Below, one piece after another: positions 17,538-26,162 of a stretch of 64,000 nt of DNA. Position numbers and translations under genes: made by a program. The notes beneath the pieces were generated by a model. It ran no database searches and had not been told where the DNA came from. It was given only the letters and a program-made list of their open reading frames with translations. The stretch's first letter is position 1. Every line of letters starts with the position of its first letter. Source of the DNA: Clostridium_I sp047718555 (GTDB lineage: Bacteria > Bacillota > Clostridia > Clostridiales > Clostridiaceae); the NCBI RefSeq assembly GCF_047718555.1, contig NZ_JBDNRK010000018.1, positions 5,840 to 69,839 of the forward strand, in the 5' to 3' direction.

Positions 17538-18320
17538 ATGAGTTCAAAAATTTTTTATTTTTCTGGAACAGGAAATTCTTTAGCAGTTGCAAGAAAACTT
17601 AATAATAATTTGAGTGATAAAGGAAGTATAATTCCATTATCAATATATAGAAATGAAGAATCTGTACAGATAGATATAGATGTATTAGGATTTGTATTTC
17701 CAGTTCATTTTATGAATATTCCAGATATAGTTAAGTCCTTTATAAAAAAATTAACATTTAAAAGTAATCCATATATTTTTGCTATTGCAACATGCAACGG
17801 AACTTCTGGTGCAAGCTTGATTGAACTAAATAAATGTTTAGATAGAAAAGGAAAAGTATTATCTTCAGGTTTTGTTATTTATATGCCCGGCAATGCACTT
17901 GTAACTCCACATGACATTGAAATTGAAAGGCTGAATAATTATAAGCCTAAAGTAACTGAAATTTCAACTACTATTAATAATAGAAGTACAAATAAAATTG
18001 AAGGGAAAGATAGCCTTAAGACTTGTATAGTAAGTGCTATTTGTAAATCTCTAGGGAAACGATTATATTTAACTCCTAAAAATGTTTCATATACGTCTCA
18101 GTGTGTTGGTTGTGGAATATGTGAAAAAGTATGCCATTTAAATAATATAAAAATGGTAAATAAAAGACCACACTGGGGAAATGACTGTTCAACCTGTTTA
18201 GCTTGTTTTCATTGGTGCCCTAAAAAAGCTGTGAAGGGTGGGAAAATGTTGAACAAAAGAGGACGATATCATCATCCACAAATATCTATGGAGGATATGG
18301 AGTTGAAAATAAAATTATAA
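17538..18320 (+). CDS. EFR1 family ferrodoxin (flavodoxin plus 2[4Fe-4S])
   Basis: A fusion of an N-terminal flavodoxin-like domain (IFYFSGTGNSLAVAR, residues 5-19, the FMN phosphate loop) and a C-terminal bacterial ferredoxin with two clusters: CVGCGICEKVC (about 193) and CSTCLACFHWCP (about 217). Such proteins carry electrons in anaerobes; the physiological partner is unknown. GAGGTG precedes the ATG. The upstream MerR gene and the long-spacer promoter suggest induction by the MerR signal. Confidence 0.88.
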   Translation: MSSKIFYFSGTGNSLAVARKLNNNLSDKGSIIPLSIYRNEESVQIDIDVLGFVFPVHFMNIPDIVKSFIKKLTFKSNPYIFAIATCNGTSGASLIELNKCLDRKGKVLSSGFVIYMPGNALVTPHDIEIERLNNYKPKVTEISTTINNRSTNKIEGKDSLKTCIVSAICKSLGKRLYLTPKNVSYTSQCVGCGICEKVCHLNNIKMVNKRPHWGNDCSTCLACFHWCPKKAVKGGKMLNKRGRYHHPQISMEDMELKIKL

Positions 18321-18379
18321 AGTGTGTTTTGGAAGTAAATAATCAATGTATTGGGTAGATTCTTACGGGAACAGTTAAA

Positions 18380-18522
18380 CAAATTCCAATTTGTCTGGTT
18401 GAACAAAACCGGCATAATATGTGGTTATGGTAATGCATATTTTTCTAAGTTTGTGACATTATCCGTATTGTACAATGAGCTAATATTCTATATTTATTAA
18501 CTTCCAGTTATCCATATAATTG
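18380..18522 (+). repeat. Long dispersed repeat, copy 2, with left half-site 7
   Basis: Begins with AAATTCCAATTT (18381-18392) and follows copy 1 (13279-13420) base for base over most of its length. Its 3' end forms a hairpin, AACTTCCA ... TGGAAGTT. It lies 60 bp after the EFR1 gene and directly before the decayed region. Confidence 0.7.
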
Positions 18523-18652
18523 GAAGTTGAGATTTAAATAATAATTGTAACCATGTTAGTGAATTTAGTGACCATTTGATGAAGCCACAGTAAAAATAAA
18601 CAATGAATATATTTCCACAGACATCTCATATGGAGACAGTAGTGTTGATACC

Positions 18653-18841
18653 TTATAGATTTCTCTCCAATAATATCCCTACTTGTTCTGCCATGACATG
18701 AGGTGGATAAGGCATTCCATTCTTGAACCACCATTCCACTAATCCTACGTAAGCAGTTGCAATAAATTGAATAATAACATCTTCATTTAATACCCGATTT
18801 TTTCCTTTTGTTATATCCACTTCATGCTTAAACTCTTCCAT
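18653..18841 (-). pseudogene. TetR regulator, C-terminal remnant
   Basis: The - strand encodes only the ligand-binding tail of a TetR/AcrR regulator (KHEVDITKGKNRVL, then FIATAYVGLVEWWFKNGMPYPPHVMAEQVGILLE). The DNA-binding half is absent. The sequence stops abruptly at about 18841, where the next remnant begins on the other strand. Confidence 0.75.
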
Positions 18842-19351
18842 ACTGCAATTGAAAATGTTGGACGTTATCTTGCACGTGCAGTCAAGGATGAAAATGATAT
18901 GGAAGCTAGAGAACACGTAGCCTTTGGTAATACTTTGTCAGGTGCGGTAATGACAATCAGTGCATGCACTAGTGAGCATTCTATGGAACATGCCATGTCA
19001 GCTTATCATCAGGAACTGCCATATGACGCAGGACTTATTATGATAAGCCGCTAGTATTTAACTTACTTTGCTAACAAGCACGTTTGTGATGAGCGTTTCA
19101 TCCGTATGGCAAAAGCTATGGGTATGGAGGCTGCCACCGATCCGATGGATTTTATTACTGTGTTAACAAAGCTACAGGAGGAATGTGGCGTAGCTGATCT
19201 TAAAATGTCTGACTATGGTATTAAACCAGAAGAATTCTATACTATGGCAAAGAATGCAAGAGATACCATGGGCGGGCTGTTTATGTGCGATCCATTTCCA
19301 TTGGGCCATGAGGATTGTGTATCTATCTACGAAAAATCATATCAAAAGTAA
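18842..19351 (+). pseudogene. Iron-containing alcohol dehydrogenase, C-terminal remnant
   Basis: Recognisable Fe-ADH C-terminal half: RYLARAVKDENDMEAREHVAFGNTLSG, ACTSEHSMEHAMSAYH, then an in-frame TAG at 19052-19054, then KHVCDERFIRMAKAMGMEAATDPMDF and a TMGGLFMCDPFPLGHEDCVSIYE end. The cofactor-binding N-terminus is missing. It abuts the truncated TetR on the other strand, so one deletion removed the 5' parts of two divergent genes. Base composition is richer in GC than its neighbours. Confidence 0.85.
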
Positions 19352-19358
19352 AAGTTTA

Positions 19359-19380
19359 GGGGAGTCAGTTACGACTCCTC
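19359..19380 (+). terminator. Hairpin after the alcohol dehydrogenase remnant
   Basis: GGGGAGTC (19359-19366) pairs with GACTCCTC (19373-19380) and is followed by ATTATTATTT. Probably the old terminator of the lost gene. Confidence 0.6.
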
Positions 19381-19582
19381 ATTATTATTTGTGTAAGTTA
19401 ATTCAAGTATTATACGTGCGCTTGTTTTGCTCGTAAGTATTTATGGAGTATATGCTTCATGCTTAAGAAATATAGGATCTAAATTAGTTTTGTATTATAC
19501 ATTTTGTTTAGGGAACAAGATGTAATTATTTATCCTTTGGTATATAATGATAAAGTAATTTAGGAGAAGAGGAGCAAGATTC

Positions 19583-22246
19583 ATGAATATAAAGGATTTA
19601 ATCATATACAATAAAACTATTTCTAGAAGAAAAGCAAAGTATGTGGGTTTCCCAAGTAACTTGTCAGAAGAATTATGTAGACATCTTTCTCAAAAAGGAA
19701 TTACAAAACTGTATTGTCATCAGGCAGAGATGTTTGAAAAAGCTATGGAACAGAATAATATAGTTATTACCACATCAACTGCAAGTGGAAAAACACTCAG
19801 TTTCTTATTACCGGTTATTCAGAAAATTTTATCAAACCCACTTGCAAGAGCAATTTTTATATATCCTACAAAAGCATTAGCAAGCGATCAATATCGTGCT
19901 ATTTTGCCATATATAGAATACTTCGGTGAAAACAGAATTTCAGCTGGTGTATATGATGGAGATACCACCGTAAATGAAAGAAGCAAAATCAGAAAAAGTG
20001 CCAATATTATTTTAACTAATCCTGAAATGTTAAATGGTGCATTCTTACCGAATCACAGTAAATTTGGATTTGATTTCATATTTTCAAATCTGAAATATGT
20101 TGTCATTGATGAACTACATACATACAGAGGTGCATTTGGTTCTCATCTGGCAAATGTTTTTAGAAGATTGGGGAGAGTATGCATATATTATAATTCATCC
20201 CCACAATATCTTTGCAGTTCGGCAACCATAGCAAATCCGGTGGAATTGGCAGAAGAAATCTGTGGACAGAAATTTATTCAGATTGATAAGGACGGTTCAC
20301 CGGCTGCAGAAAGAAAGTATGTGTTAGTTCAGCCGCCTAAGATTATGGGAACTGATAAAAAATATTATGGACAGGTACAGACAACTACAGTTGCTGCAAA
20401 TCTGATTCCTGACTTGGTAGAAAATGATAATAGCTTTATTGCCTTTGCCAAATCAAGAAGAAATGTTGAAGTAATATTAAAAGAATCAAGAGATAAATTG
20501 GAAACAGAGAGCTTTTTCGGAGCATCCTTGACAGATAAAATATCCGGATACAGGGGAGGATATACGCCATTAGAACGTAAAGAAATTGAAAATAAGATGA
20601 TAACGGGCGTTTTGCGTGGACTGGTGTCTACAAATGTCTTAGAACTTGGGATAGATATTGGAAAAATAGACACAACAATAATTGTGGGATATCCAGGAAC
20701 TAGAGCATCTTTCTGGCAGCAAACTGGAAGAGCGGGTAGAAGTGGAAGAGAATGTACAAATTATTTGATCTTGGATAGTCTGCCTTTTGACAAATATATT
20801 GCGATTAATCCGAACTGGCTCTTTGAAAGCGGAAGTGAAAACGCAGTCATTGATAAGAATAATCTATTAATAGAACTGGCTCACATACGTGCTGCAGCAG
20901 CTGAAATACCATTAACGCTGGATGATATTTCGCTTTTCCCAGATTTAGGAGAAACCATTCCTGTTTTAATTCGGGCAAATGAACTAACCAGTCACAGTGG
21001 CAAGTTTGCATGGTCCGGAAATTCGTTCCCCGCAGGAGATTTCAGTTTAAGAAACATTGATAAATCCAGATATAAACTGATTAATAAGGAAAACAATAAA
21101 GAAATTACAGAAATGGATGAAATGCAGGCATTCCGTGAAATTCATAGGGGAGCAATATATATGCATGATGGTGTGCAGTATCAGGTCATAAAACTTGATT
21201 TAGAAAGTAAGACTGCATATGCCATACCGTTTAATGGAAACTATTATACAATGCCGGGAAGCAATACGAATATCAAGATTATTCAAGGCAGTAAAGAAAT
21301 GGATTATAAACGTGTCAAAGTTGCTTTTGGTGATGTAAATGTGGATGAAATAGTTTATATGTATAAAAAACTACAATTCCACAATCATCAAAATCTGGGA
21401 TTTGAACAGTTAGAAAAACCATTATCAAAGGATTATGATACTGAAAGTACATGGATAAAAATTCCTGATAATGTGGTTAAGGTCTATAGACGTCTGCTTC
21501 AAGAGAGTCAGAATGGACAGCTGATAAGAAATAATCATTTTGAAGGATTGTGTTATGCAATAAAAAATGCAGCTATGATGGCCACCATGACAGAACAGGA
21601 AGATATGGGCGTTGCAATGTCAAATAATGCAATTGAAATAAACGAGAATTTTCAAGATGCTGTTTATATGTTTATTTATGATAAATATATAGGTGGTCTA
21701 GGATACTCAGAAAAAGTATTTGACCTTGTTGCACAGATTATTGAAAATGCTGTTAAAATGGTGGGTGGATGTAAATGTGAAAGTGGTTGTGCGGCATGTA
21801 TCGGGGACTATAAATTAGATAAAGCCATGGTTTTGTGGGGACTACAGAATTTATTAGAAGAAATAGAAGCTCCAAAAGATATCAAGTTAGTGGAATATGT
21901 CCCAACAACATTTATAAAAAAGCCATTTCAATTTAGTCAGTTACAGGAAAAGTGGAAAGAATTTTGTGCGTATCTGAAGGAAAATGGAGACACATTTGCA
22001 GCATTTTTAAGTACTATTCCAGAAGTGGAGATAGATAATAATGTTTTAATCTTAGTGACCAATAATGCGTTTTATAAAGAATGGATCATGGAAGATACCA
22101 ATAAAAGAAGTTTAATCAATATTATTTCATTTTATACAGAAGCCACCGTAGGGATTGACTTAAAAATCAGACTTGATATGACTGACAGTGACAGAACAGA
22201 TGTGAAAAATAAATTGCATAAAAGATATGAAAATCTTGTGGAATAG
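19583..22246 (+). CDS. DEAD/DEAH-box helicase with DUF1998 (MrfA/YprA-like)
   Basis: A large superfamily 2 DNA helicase, 887 residues. Motifs: Walker A TSTASGKT (about 64-71), PTKALASDQ, VIDELHTYRGAFG (a DELH box, about 175), QQTGRAGRSGREC (about 375). The C-terminal DUF1998 region has a zinc-type four-Cys cluster, CKCESGCAACIGD (about 732). In Bacillus subtilis the relative MrfA works with the exonuclease MrfB in repair of mitomycin lesions. Here no MrfB follows; instead a UvrD-like helicase starts 10 bp downstream, so the pair is an operon. GAGGAG precedes the ATG. Confidence 0.9.
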   Translation: MNIKDLIIYNKTISRRKAKYVGFPSNLSEELCRHLSQKGITKLYCHQAEMFEKAMEQNNIVITTSTASGKTLSFLLPVIQKILSNPLARAIFIYPTKALASDQYRAILPYIEYFGENRISAGVYDGDTTVNERSKIRKSANIILTNPEMLNGAFLPNHSKFGFDFIFSNLKYVVIDELHTYRGAFGSHLANVFRRLGRVCIYYNSSPQYLCSSATIANPVELAEEICGQKFIQIDKDGSPAAERKYVLVQPPKIMGTDKKYYGQVQTTTVAANLIPDLVENDNSFIAFAKSRRNVEVILKESRDKLETESFFGASLTDKISGYRGGYTPLERKEIENKMITGVLRGLVSTNVLELGIDIGKIDTTIIVGYPGTRASFWQQTGRAGRSGRECTNYLILDSLPFDKYIAINPNWLFESGSENAVIDKNNLLIELAHIRAAAAEIPLTLDDISLFPDLGETIPVLIRANELTSHSGKFAWSGNSFPAGDFSLRNIDKSRYKLINKENNKEITEMDEMQAFREIHRGAIYMHDGVQYQVIKLDLESKTAYAIPFNGNYYTMPGSNTNIKIIQGSKEMDYKRVKVAFGDVNVDEIVYMYKKLQFHNHQNLGFEQLEKPLSKDYDTESTWIKIPDNVVKVYRRLLQESQNGQLIRNNHFEGLCYAIKNAAMMATMTEQEDMGVAMSNNAIEINENFQDAVYMFIYDKYIGGLGYSEKVFDLVAQIIENAVKMVGGCKCESGCAACIGDYKLDKAMVLWGLQNLLEEIEAPKDIKLVEYVPTTFIKKPFQFSQLQEKWKEFCAYLKENGDTFAAFLSTIPEVEIDNNVLILVTNNAFYKEWIMEDTNKRSLINIISFYTEATVGIDLKIRLDMTDSDRTDVKNKLHKRYENLVE

Positions 22247-22255
22247 GAGGATTTC

Positions 22256-24307
22256 ATGGATTATGAGAAAAAATTAGAAATACTGAATCAATATCAGAAA
22301 GAAGCAGTATTAGATGAAAGTGATGCTTGCATAGTAAATGCAAATGTAGGAAGCGGGAAAACAACAGTACTAATTTCAAAGATTATATACCTGCATTATG
22401 CAAAAAAAGTCAGTTATAAAGATATGATTGTATTAGCCTTTACCAATAAAGCGGCCAATGAAATCAAAGAAAGGCTAATTGCTTCTGACAACAGTATTCA
22501 GATGGAAGAATTAGAGACATGTGGAACATTTCACAGTGTGGCACTTCATCTACTGAGAAGTATACTGCCTGTGGAAAAACTGGGGTATACAAAAGATTTT
22601 CTGGTAATAGAACCAGAAGAAGAATTAGATATTGCCATGCAGATTATACGGTCAGAAAAGCTTCATATAAAATATAAGAACCGGTTAAAAAAACGGCTGG
22701 AACAGGCAATGTCCATTCAGAAGGAAGATCAAAAGATTTCACGATATAATGATGATATATATAAATTGGTTAAGTTGCTGCAAGAAGAAAAAATCAGACA
22801 AAACAAAATGTCATTCTCAGACTTACTACAAACAGCCAATGTTTTACTAGATGATGCTACGACAGAATTAAAGTGGATTATTATTGATGAGGTTCAGGAC
22901 AGTGATAAACTACAACTTGATTTTATTGATAAATTAAAAAGCACCAATACTAGATTATTTGCTGTAGGTGATCCAAATCAGGTTATTTATAGCTGGCGTG
23001 GAAGTGCATTGAATGTGTTCTATACATTAAAGCATAAATATAATGCAAAAGAATTGTCTCTTCCAATTAATTACCGTTCCAGTAGTTCTATTTTAGAAGC
23101 GGCAAAGTGCTTTCTGCAAAATGGAAGCAATCTGACTGGAATACGTGAACCTGGAAATAAAATAGTAGTGAAAAATCAGTATAATCCATTTAATGAGGCC
23201 TGTTACCTGGCAGATAAGATTAGGGAAATACATAGCCTGGGGGTGCCATATAAAGAGATTGCTATTTTTTATCGGTTACAGAATCAGTCTCAGGTTTTTG
23301 AAGATGTATTTATGAAAAATAAAATTCCATACGAAGTGTCATTGAAAAAAACTATACGTGATATACCTGTATTAAATTGGATGATTAAGCTATTGCGCTT
23401 TTCGGTGAATCATAATGATTTGTCATCAGGAATTTATGTTCTTAGCAATAAGGATTATGGGGAAAAAATAACAGAAAAAGAAGCAGGTAAAATAGTAAAA
23501 GAGCAGGAAGCAGATAAATCGGAGTTATTTACAAAAATGCAGGAGTTTGTTAGTAAATGCTCTGAAATAACGAAATCAGAGGAACTCTATAATTATTTTC
23601 AATTTGATAAGTATATCAGACCAACGGCTTCTACTTACAAAGAAGATAAAGATTCCATATGTACTTTGCAGGATATTATTCTAGAGTATGTAAAAGAAAA
23701 GCAAATGACGTTTTTGAATGGGCTTACAGATTTTATCAATTCCTCTGCATTATATGGTGTGAATATTTTGCAGAAAGATATAAATAGTGATACAGATTCT
23801 GTTAAGTTCATGACGTTACATGCTTCTAAGGGATTAGAGTTCTCATATGTGTTTATTACAGGGGTTAATTACGGTCTGATTCCATTACAGACGAGAGACA
23901 TGGAAGAGGAGGAAGAGGAAGGTCGATTATTTTTTGTAGGAATTACCAGAGCGAAAGATTATCTAGAGCTTTCCTATTATACAAATCCGGATTATTACAG
24001 AGCAAAGCCTGGAGAAAGCAGATATATTCATATGATTCCACCACACTTAATACAGAATGATGCGGTGAAAAGTTCAACAACGAATTTACAGGAACTTAAG
24101 AAACAGATTCAGGAGGCAAAAGAAGAAGAAAACAAAGAGGAGACATCCATTGAATCAGTAAATCCCATATTACAAAAACAAGTAAGTCATAAGAAATATG
24201 GAATAGGAAAAGTTCTTAAAGAAGATGAAATGATGATTGAAGTGGAATTTGAAAATTATGGAGTAAAAGAATTTATGAAAGCATTTAGTGAGCTGGAATT
24301 TTTATAA
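22256..24307 (+). CDS. UvrD/Rep-type ATP-dependent DNA helicase
   Basis: Superfamily 1A 3'-5' DNA helicase of 683 residues. Motifs: NANVGSGKTT (about 28-37), LAFTNKAANEIKER, WIIIDEVQDSDKLQLDF (about 206), VGDPNQVIYSWRGS, MTLHASKGLEFSYVFITG (about 518) and LFFVGITRAKDYLEL. The C-terminus (about 640-683, VSHKKYGIGKVLKEDEMMIEVEF) resembles the Tudor-like domain of PcrA. AGGAGG lies just before the ATG, and translation follows closely on the upstream helicase. The gene is shorter than PcrA/UvrD (about 720-740 residues). Role: repair, or possibly defence, jointly with its partner. Confidence 0.92.
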   Translation: MDYEKKLEILNQYQKEAVLDESDACIVNANVGSGKTTVLISKIIYLHYAKKVSYKDMIVLAFTNKAANEIKERLIASDNSIQMEELETCGTFHSVALHLLRSILPVEKLGYTKDFLVIEPEEELDIAMQIIRSEKLHIKYKNRLKKRLEQAMSIQKEDQKISRYNDDIYKLVKLLQEEKIRQNKMSFSDLLQTANVLLDDATTELKWIIIDEVQDSDKLQLDFIDKLKSTNTRLFAVGDPNQVIYSWRGSALNVFYTLKHKYNAKELSLPINYRSSSSILEAAKCFLQNGSNLTGIREPGNKIVVKNQYNPFNEACYLADKIREIHSLGVPYKEIAIFYRLQNQSQVFEDVFMKNKIPYEVSLKKTIRDIPVLNWMIKLLRFSVNHNDLSSGIYVLSNKDYGEKITEKEAGKIVKEQEADKSELFTKMQEFVSKCSEITKSEELYNYFQFDKYIRPTASTYKEDKDSICTLQDIILEYVKEKQMTFLNGLTDFINSSALYGVNILQKDINSDTDSVKFMTLHASKGLEFSYVFITGVNYGLIPLQTRDMEEEEEEGRLFFVGITRAKDYLELSYYTNPDYYRAKPGESRYIHMIPPHLIQNDAVKSSTTNLQELKKQIQEAKEEENKEETSIESVNPILQKQVSHKKYGIGKVLKEDEMMIEVEFENYGVKEFMKAFSELEFL

Positions 24308-24327
24308 ACAGAGTTCTTTGTTTATGT

Positions 24328-24362
24328 ATGCCATCAGATTGATAGAATCTGGTGGCATTTTT
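24328..24362 (+). terminator. Terminator of the helicase operon
   Basis: Stem ATGCCATCAGATT (24328-24340) with AATCTGGTGGCAT (24346-24358), then TTTTT. It is a canonical rho-independent terminator. Confidence 0.85.
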
Positions 24363-24381
24363 GAATTCATTACAGCGAAAG

Positions 24382-24836
24382 AGGATTTACTTATTTTGAT
24401 ACGGCTTATATGTATCATAATTTTACAAGTAAATTATCTGGATTGGGAGAATGAAAGTATTCAGTCTGGAAAATGTTATGAAGTGGCAAAGAAACATAAT
24501 AAGCCTGTTATCGTTATGGAACCGATTTAAGGTGGTACATTGGCAAAAGTACCTGAGGAAAATGAAGCCATTGCAATACCTTGTACCGCATGTCAGTACT
24601 GTGTGGATGGATGTCCAAAGAAGATTGCAATACCAAAATACTTTGCACTATATAATGCTGAAAAACAGGCATTAAATCAGGGATTCTCAACACAGAGCGT
24701 ATATTATGCTAATTATACCAAAACATATGGTAAGGCATCTGATTGTATTGAATGTAAAAAATGTGAGAGAAGCTGCCCACAGCATATTGAGATTACAAAA
24801 TACTTGAAACAAGTAGCAAATACATTTGAAAATTAG
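24382..24836 (+). pseudogene. Aldo/keto reductase with 4Fe-4S domain, internally deleted
   Basis: Pieces of an AKR-ferredoxin enzyme in order: GFTYFDTAYMYH (24382 on), a junction near 24425, NYLDWENESIQSGKCYEVAKKHNKPVIVMEPI, a TAA at 24528-24530, GGTLAKVPEE, a second junction near 24560, then the intact Fe-S tail CTACQYCVDGCPKKI and CIECKKCERSCPQHIEI. Two internal deletions and a nonsense codon destroy it. The tail could in principle still be translated from 24540, but it lacks a ribosome binding site. Confidence 0.85.
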
Positions 24837-24867
24837 AAATAGAGAACAGCTAGATAAGGAAAAATTT

Positions 24868-25007
24868 ATGAAAATATTATTAGTTAACGGAAGCCCCCTG
24901 AAAAAGGGGGTACCTGTACAGCATTTCAAGAAGTGGTGAAATCACTGAATGCAGATCTGCCAACTTTATTCGGTAAAGACGCAATTTTCCCTTTTTCGAG
25001 GGCTTGA
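24868..25007 (+). pseudogene. NADPH-dependent FMN reductase, 5' remnant with frameshift
   Basis: Starts as a flavodoxin-fold FMN reductase (MKILLVNGSPLKKGG), then a frameshift at the GGGGG run (about 24904-24908) before TCTAFQEVVKSLNA. The rest is replaced by unrelated sequence running into the promoter of the next gene. Confidence 0.65.
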
Positions 25008-25034
25008 CTTGGAACTAACTCCAAGTACTAATAA
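25004..25034 (+). promoter_or_regulatory. MerR-type promoter (autoregulatory candidate)
   Basis: TTGACT (25004-25009) and TAATAA (25029-25034) are 19 bp apart. The spacer contains the dyad ACTTGGA ... TCCAAGT (25007-25026). Layout as for the MerR-type promoter at 17471. Confidence 0.65.
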
Positions 25035-25059
25035 TATTAAATAAAGGAGGTAAAATCGT

Positions 25060-25446
25060 ATGACAATTGCAGAAGTAAGTGAAAAATTTAATCTTTCCCA
25101 GGATACACTCCGCTATTATGAACGCATCGGACTGATTCCGAATGTGAATCGCAATAAAAGCGGAATAAGGGATTATACGGAAGAAGACTGCAGGTGGGTA
25201 GAATTTATCAAATGTATGCGAAGTGCAGGTCTTCCGATTGAAGTACTGATTGAGTATGTTGGACTGTTTCAACAGGGTGATGGGACCATTGAGTCGAGAA
25301 AAGAACTTTTGATCGAGCAGCGTAAGCAGTTAATAGCAAGAATGGAAGACATGCAGAAATCGTTAGAACGTCTTAATTATAAAATAGAAAGATATGAACA
25401 GTCGGTGGTTGAAAAAGAAAAAGAGCTGAAAAGATCGGAGGATTAG
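25060..25446 (+). CDS. MerR-family regulator (AdhR-like)
   Basis: A 128-residue MerR protein: winged helix TIAEVSEKFNLSQDTLRYYERIGLIPNVNRNKSGIRDYTEEDCRWVEFIKCMRSAGLPIEVLIEYVGL and a long coiled coil (about 80-125). This subgroup responds to aldehydes or electrophiles and usually sits next to aldo/keto reductases and FMN reductases. Here both neighbours survive only as remnants at 24382-25007, so the regulator has probably lost its targets. AAAGGAGG lies 10 nt before the ATG. Confidence 0.88.
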   Translation: MTIAEVSEKFNLSQDTLRYYERIGLIPNVNRNKSGIRDYTEEDCRWVEFIKCMRSAGLPIEVLIEYVGLFQQGDGTIESRKELLIEQRKQLIARMEDMQKSLERLNYKIERYEQSVVEKEKELKRSED

Positions 25447-25518
25447 TTGGTAGGATAAAAAAGTCAACAGAATATGAACCAAAAGGACGCAATATTCTTA
25501 AAGTCTGAAGCAAAAGTA

Positions 25519-25553
25519 TTAAAGGAGTACTCTTGAACGAAGTACTCCTTTAA
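25519..25553. terminator. Bidirectional terminator between MerR and the poly-Arg protein gene
   Basis: TTAAAGGAGTAC (25519-25530) is perfectly complementary to GTACTCCTTTAA (25542-25553), between converging genes. Confidence 0.7.
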
Positions 25554-25561
25554 ATTTGTAT

Positions 25562-26023
25562 TTAATACATCCACCAAGGTCTATAAGGCATATGCATCAT
25601 AGGTCTACGTCTTCTGCGGCGTCTGCGTCTTCTACGTCTCCTACGACGGCGAGGATCGGGATCAGAATCCGGGTCATCATCGTAACCATCGTCAAAAGAA
25701 TCGCTATATCCATCATCGTATCCAGCATCATAACCATCATCATAATCATAATCATCATAGTCGTCATCATAATCATAACTCATATCATCCATCATCTGAC
25801 GGCGTATTGGTTGAGACATATGTGGGTTAGGTTTCATAGTAGGATAATTAGTCCCAGGGGAATATGGTGACATAGAAGGCAACTTATTATATCCTTCATT
25901 ATTTATATTATTATTAACAGAAGGAACTGGATTAGCATTAATAGAATGATTGGATCGACTTTGATAAATTTCTTCGTTGGTATCTATGTCATCCTCTGGA
26001 TTTCCATTGTAAGTATAATACAT
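25562..26023 (-). CDS. Charge-segregated low-complexity protein with poly-Arg run
   Basis: A 153-residue protein of unknown family in three blocks. Residues 1-75 are Asn/Pro/Ser-rich. Residues 80-120 are Asp/Tyr-rich (DYDDDYDDYDYDDGYDAGYD). Then comes an unbroken run of 16 Arg followed by PMMHMPYRPWWMY. The Arg run uses CGC, CGT, AGG and AGA mixed, so it is kept by selection rather than by a slipping DNA repeat. The ATG at 26023 has GGAGG 5 nt before it; the upstream ATG lies inside that site. Tyr, Asp and Arg-rich repeats suggest a structural, perhaps spore-coat protein; this is inference. Confidence 0.75.
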   Translation of the reverse strand: MYYTYNGNPEDDIDTNEEIYQSRSNHSINANPVPSVNNNINNEGYNKLPSMSPYSPGTNYPTMKPNPHMSQPIRRQMMDDMSYDYDDDYDDYDYDDGYDAGYDDGYSDSFDDGYDDDPDSDPDPRRRRRRRRRRRRRRRRPMMHMPYRPWWMY

Positions 26024-26162
26024 AATTACCTCCATAAAATTTACTACATAAATATGTTATGTAAAATTATAAAATTAGTTACAATAATGTAATAAAATAA
26101 TAAATCAAATTATAACGCATCTGCATAGTATGTACTGTTGGAAAAAATTGCAGGAGGTTTTT
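26024..26162. promoter_or_regulatory. Shared promoter region of two divergent low-complexity genes
   Basis: 139 bp of AT-rich DNA. CATAGTAT (26124-26131) on the + strand and CATAACAT on the - strand fit the CATAnnnT -10 of mother-cell sporulation sigma factors, but clear -35 boxes are not seen, so this is only a hint. Confidence 0.3.

Noticed and set aside
19583..24307. Calling the helicase pair DISARM or another named defence system
   Set aside because: DISARM needs a DrmA/DrmB/DrmC set and a methylase, none of which is here. The UvrD partner matches no system I can name with confidence.
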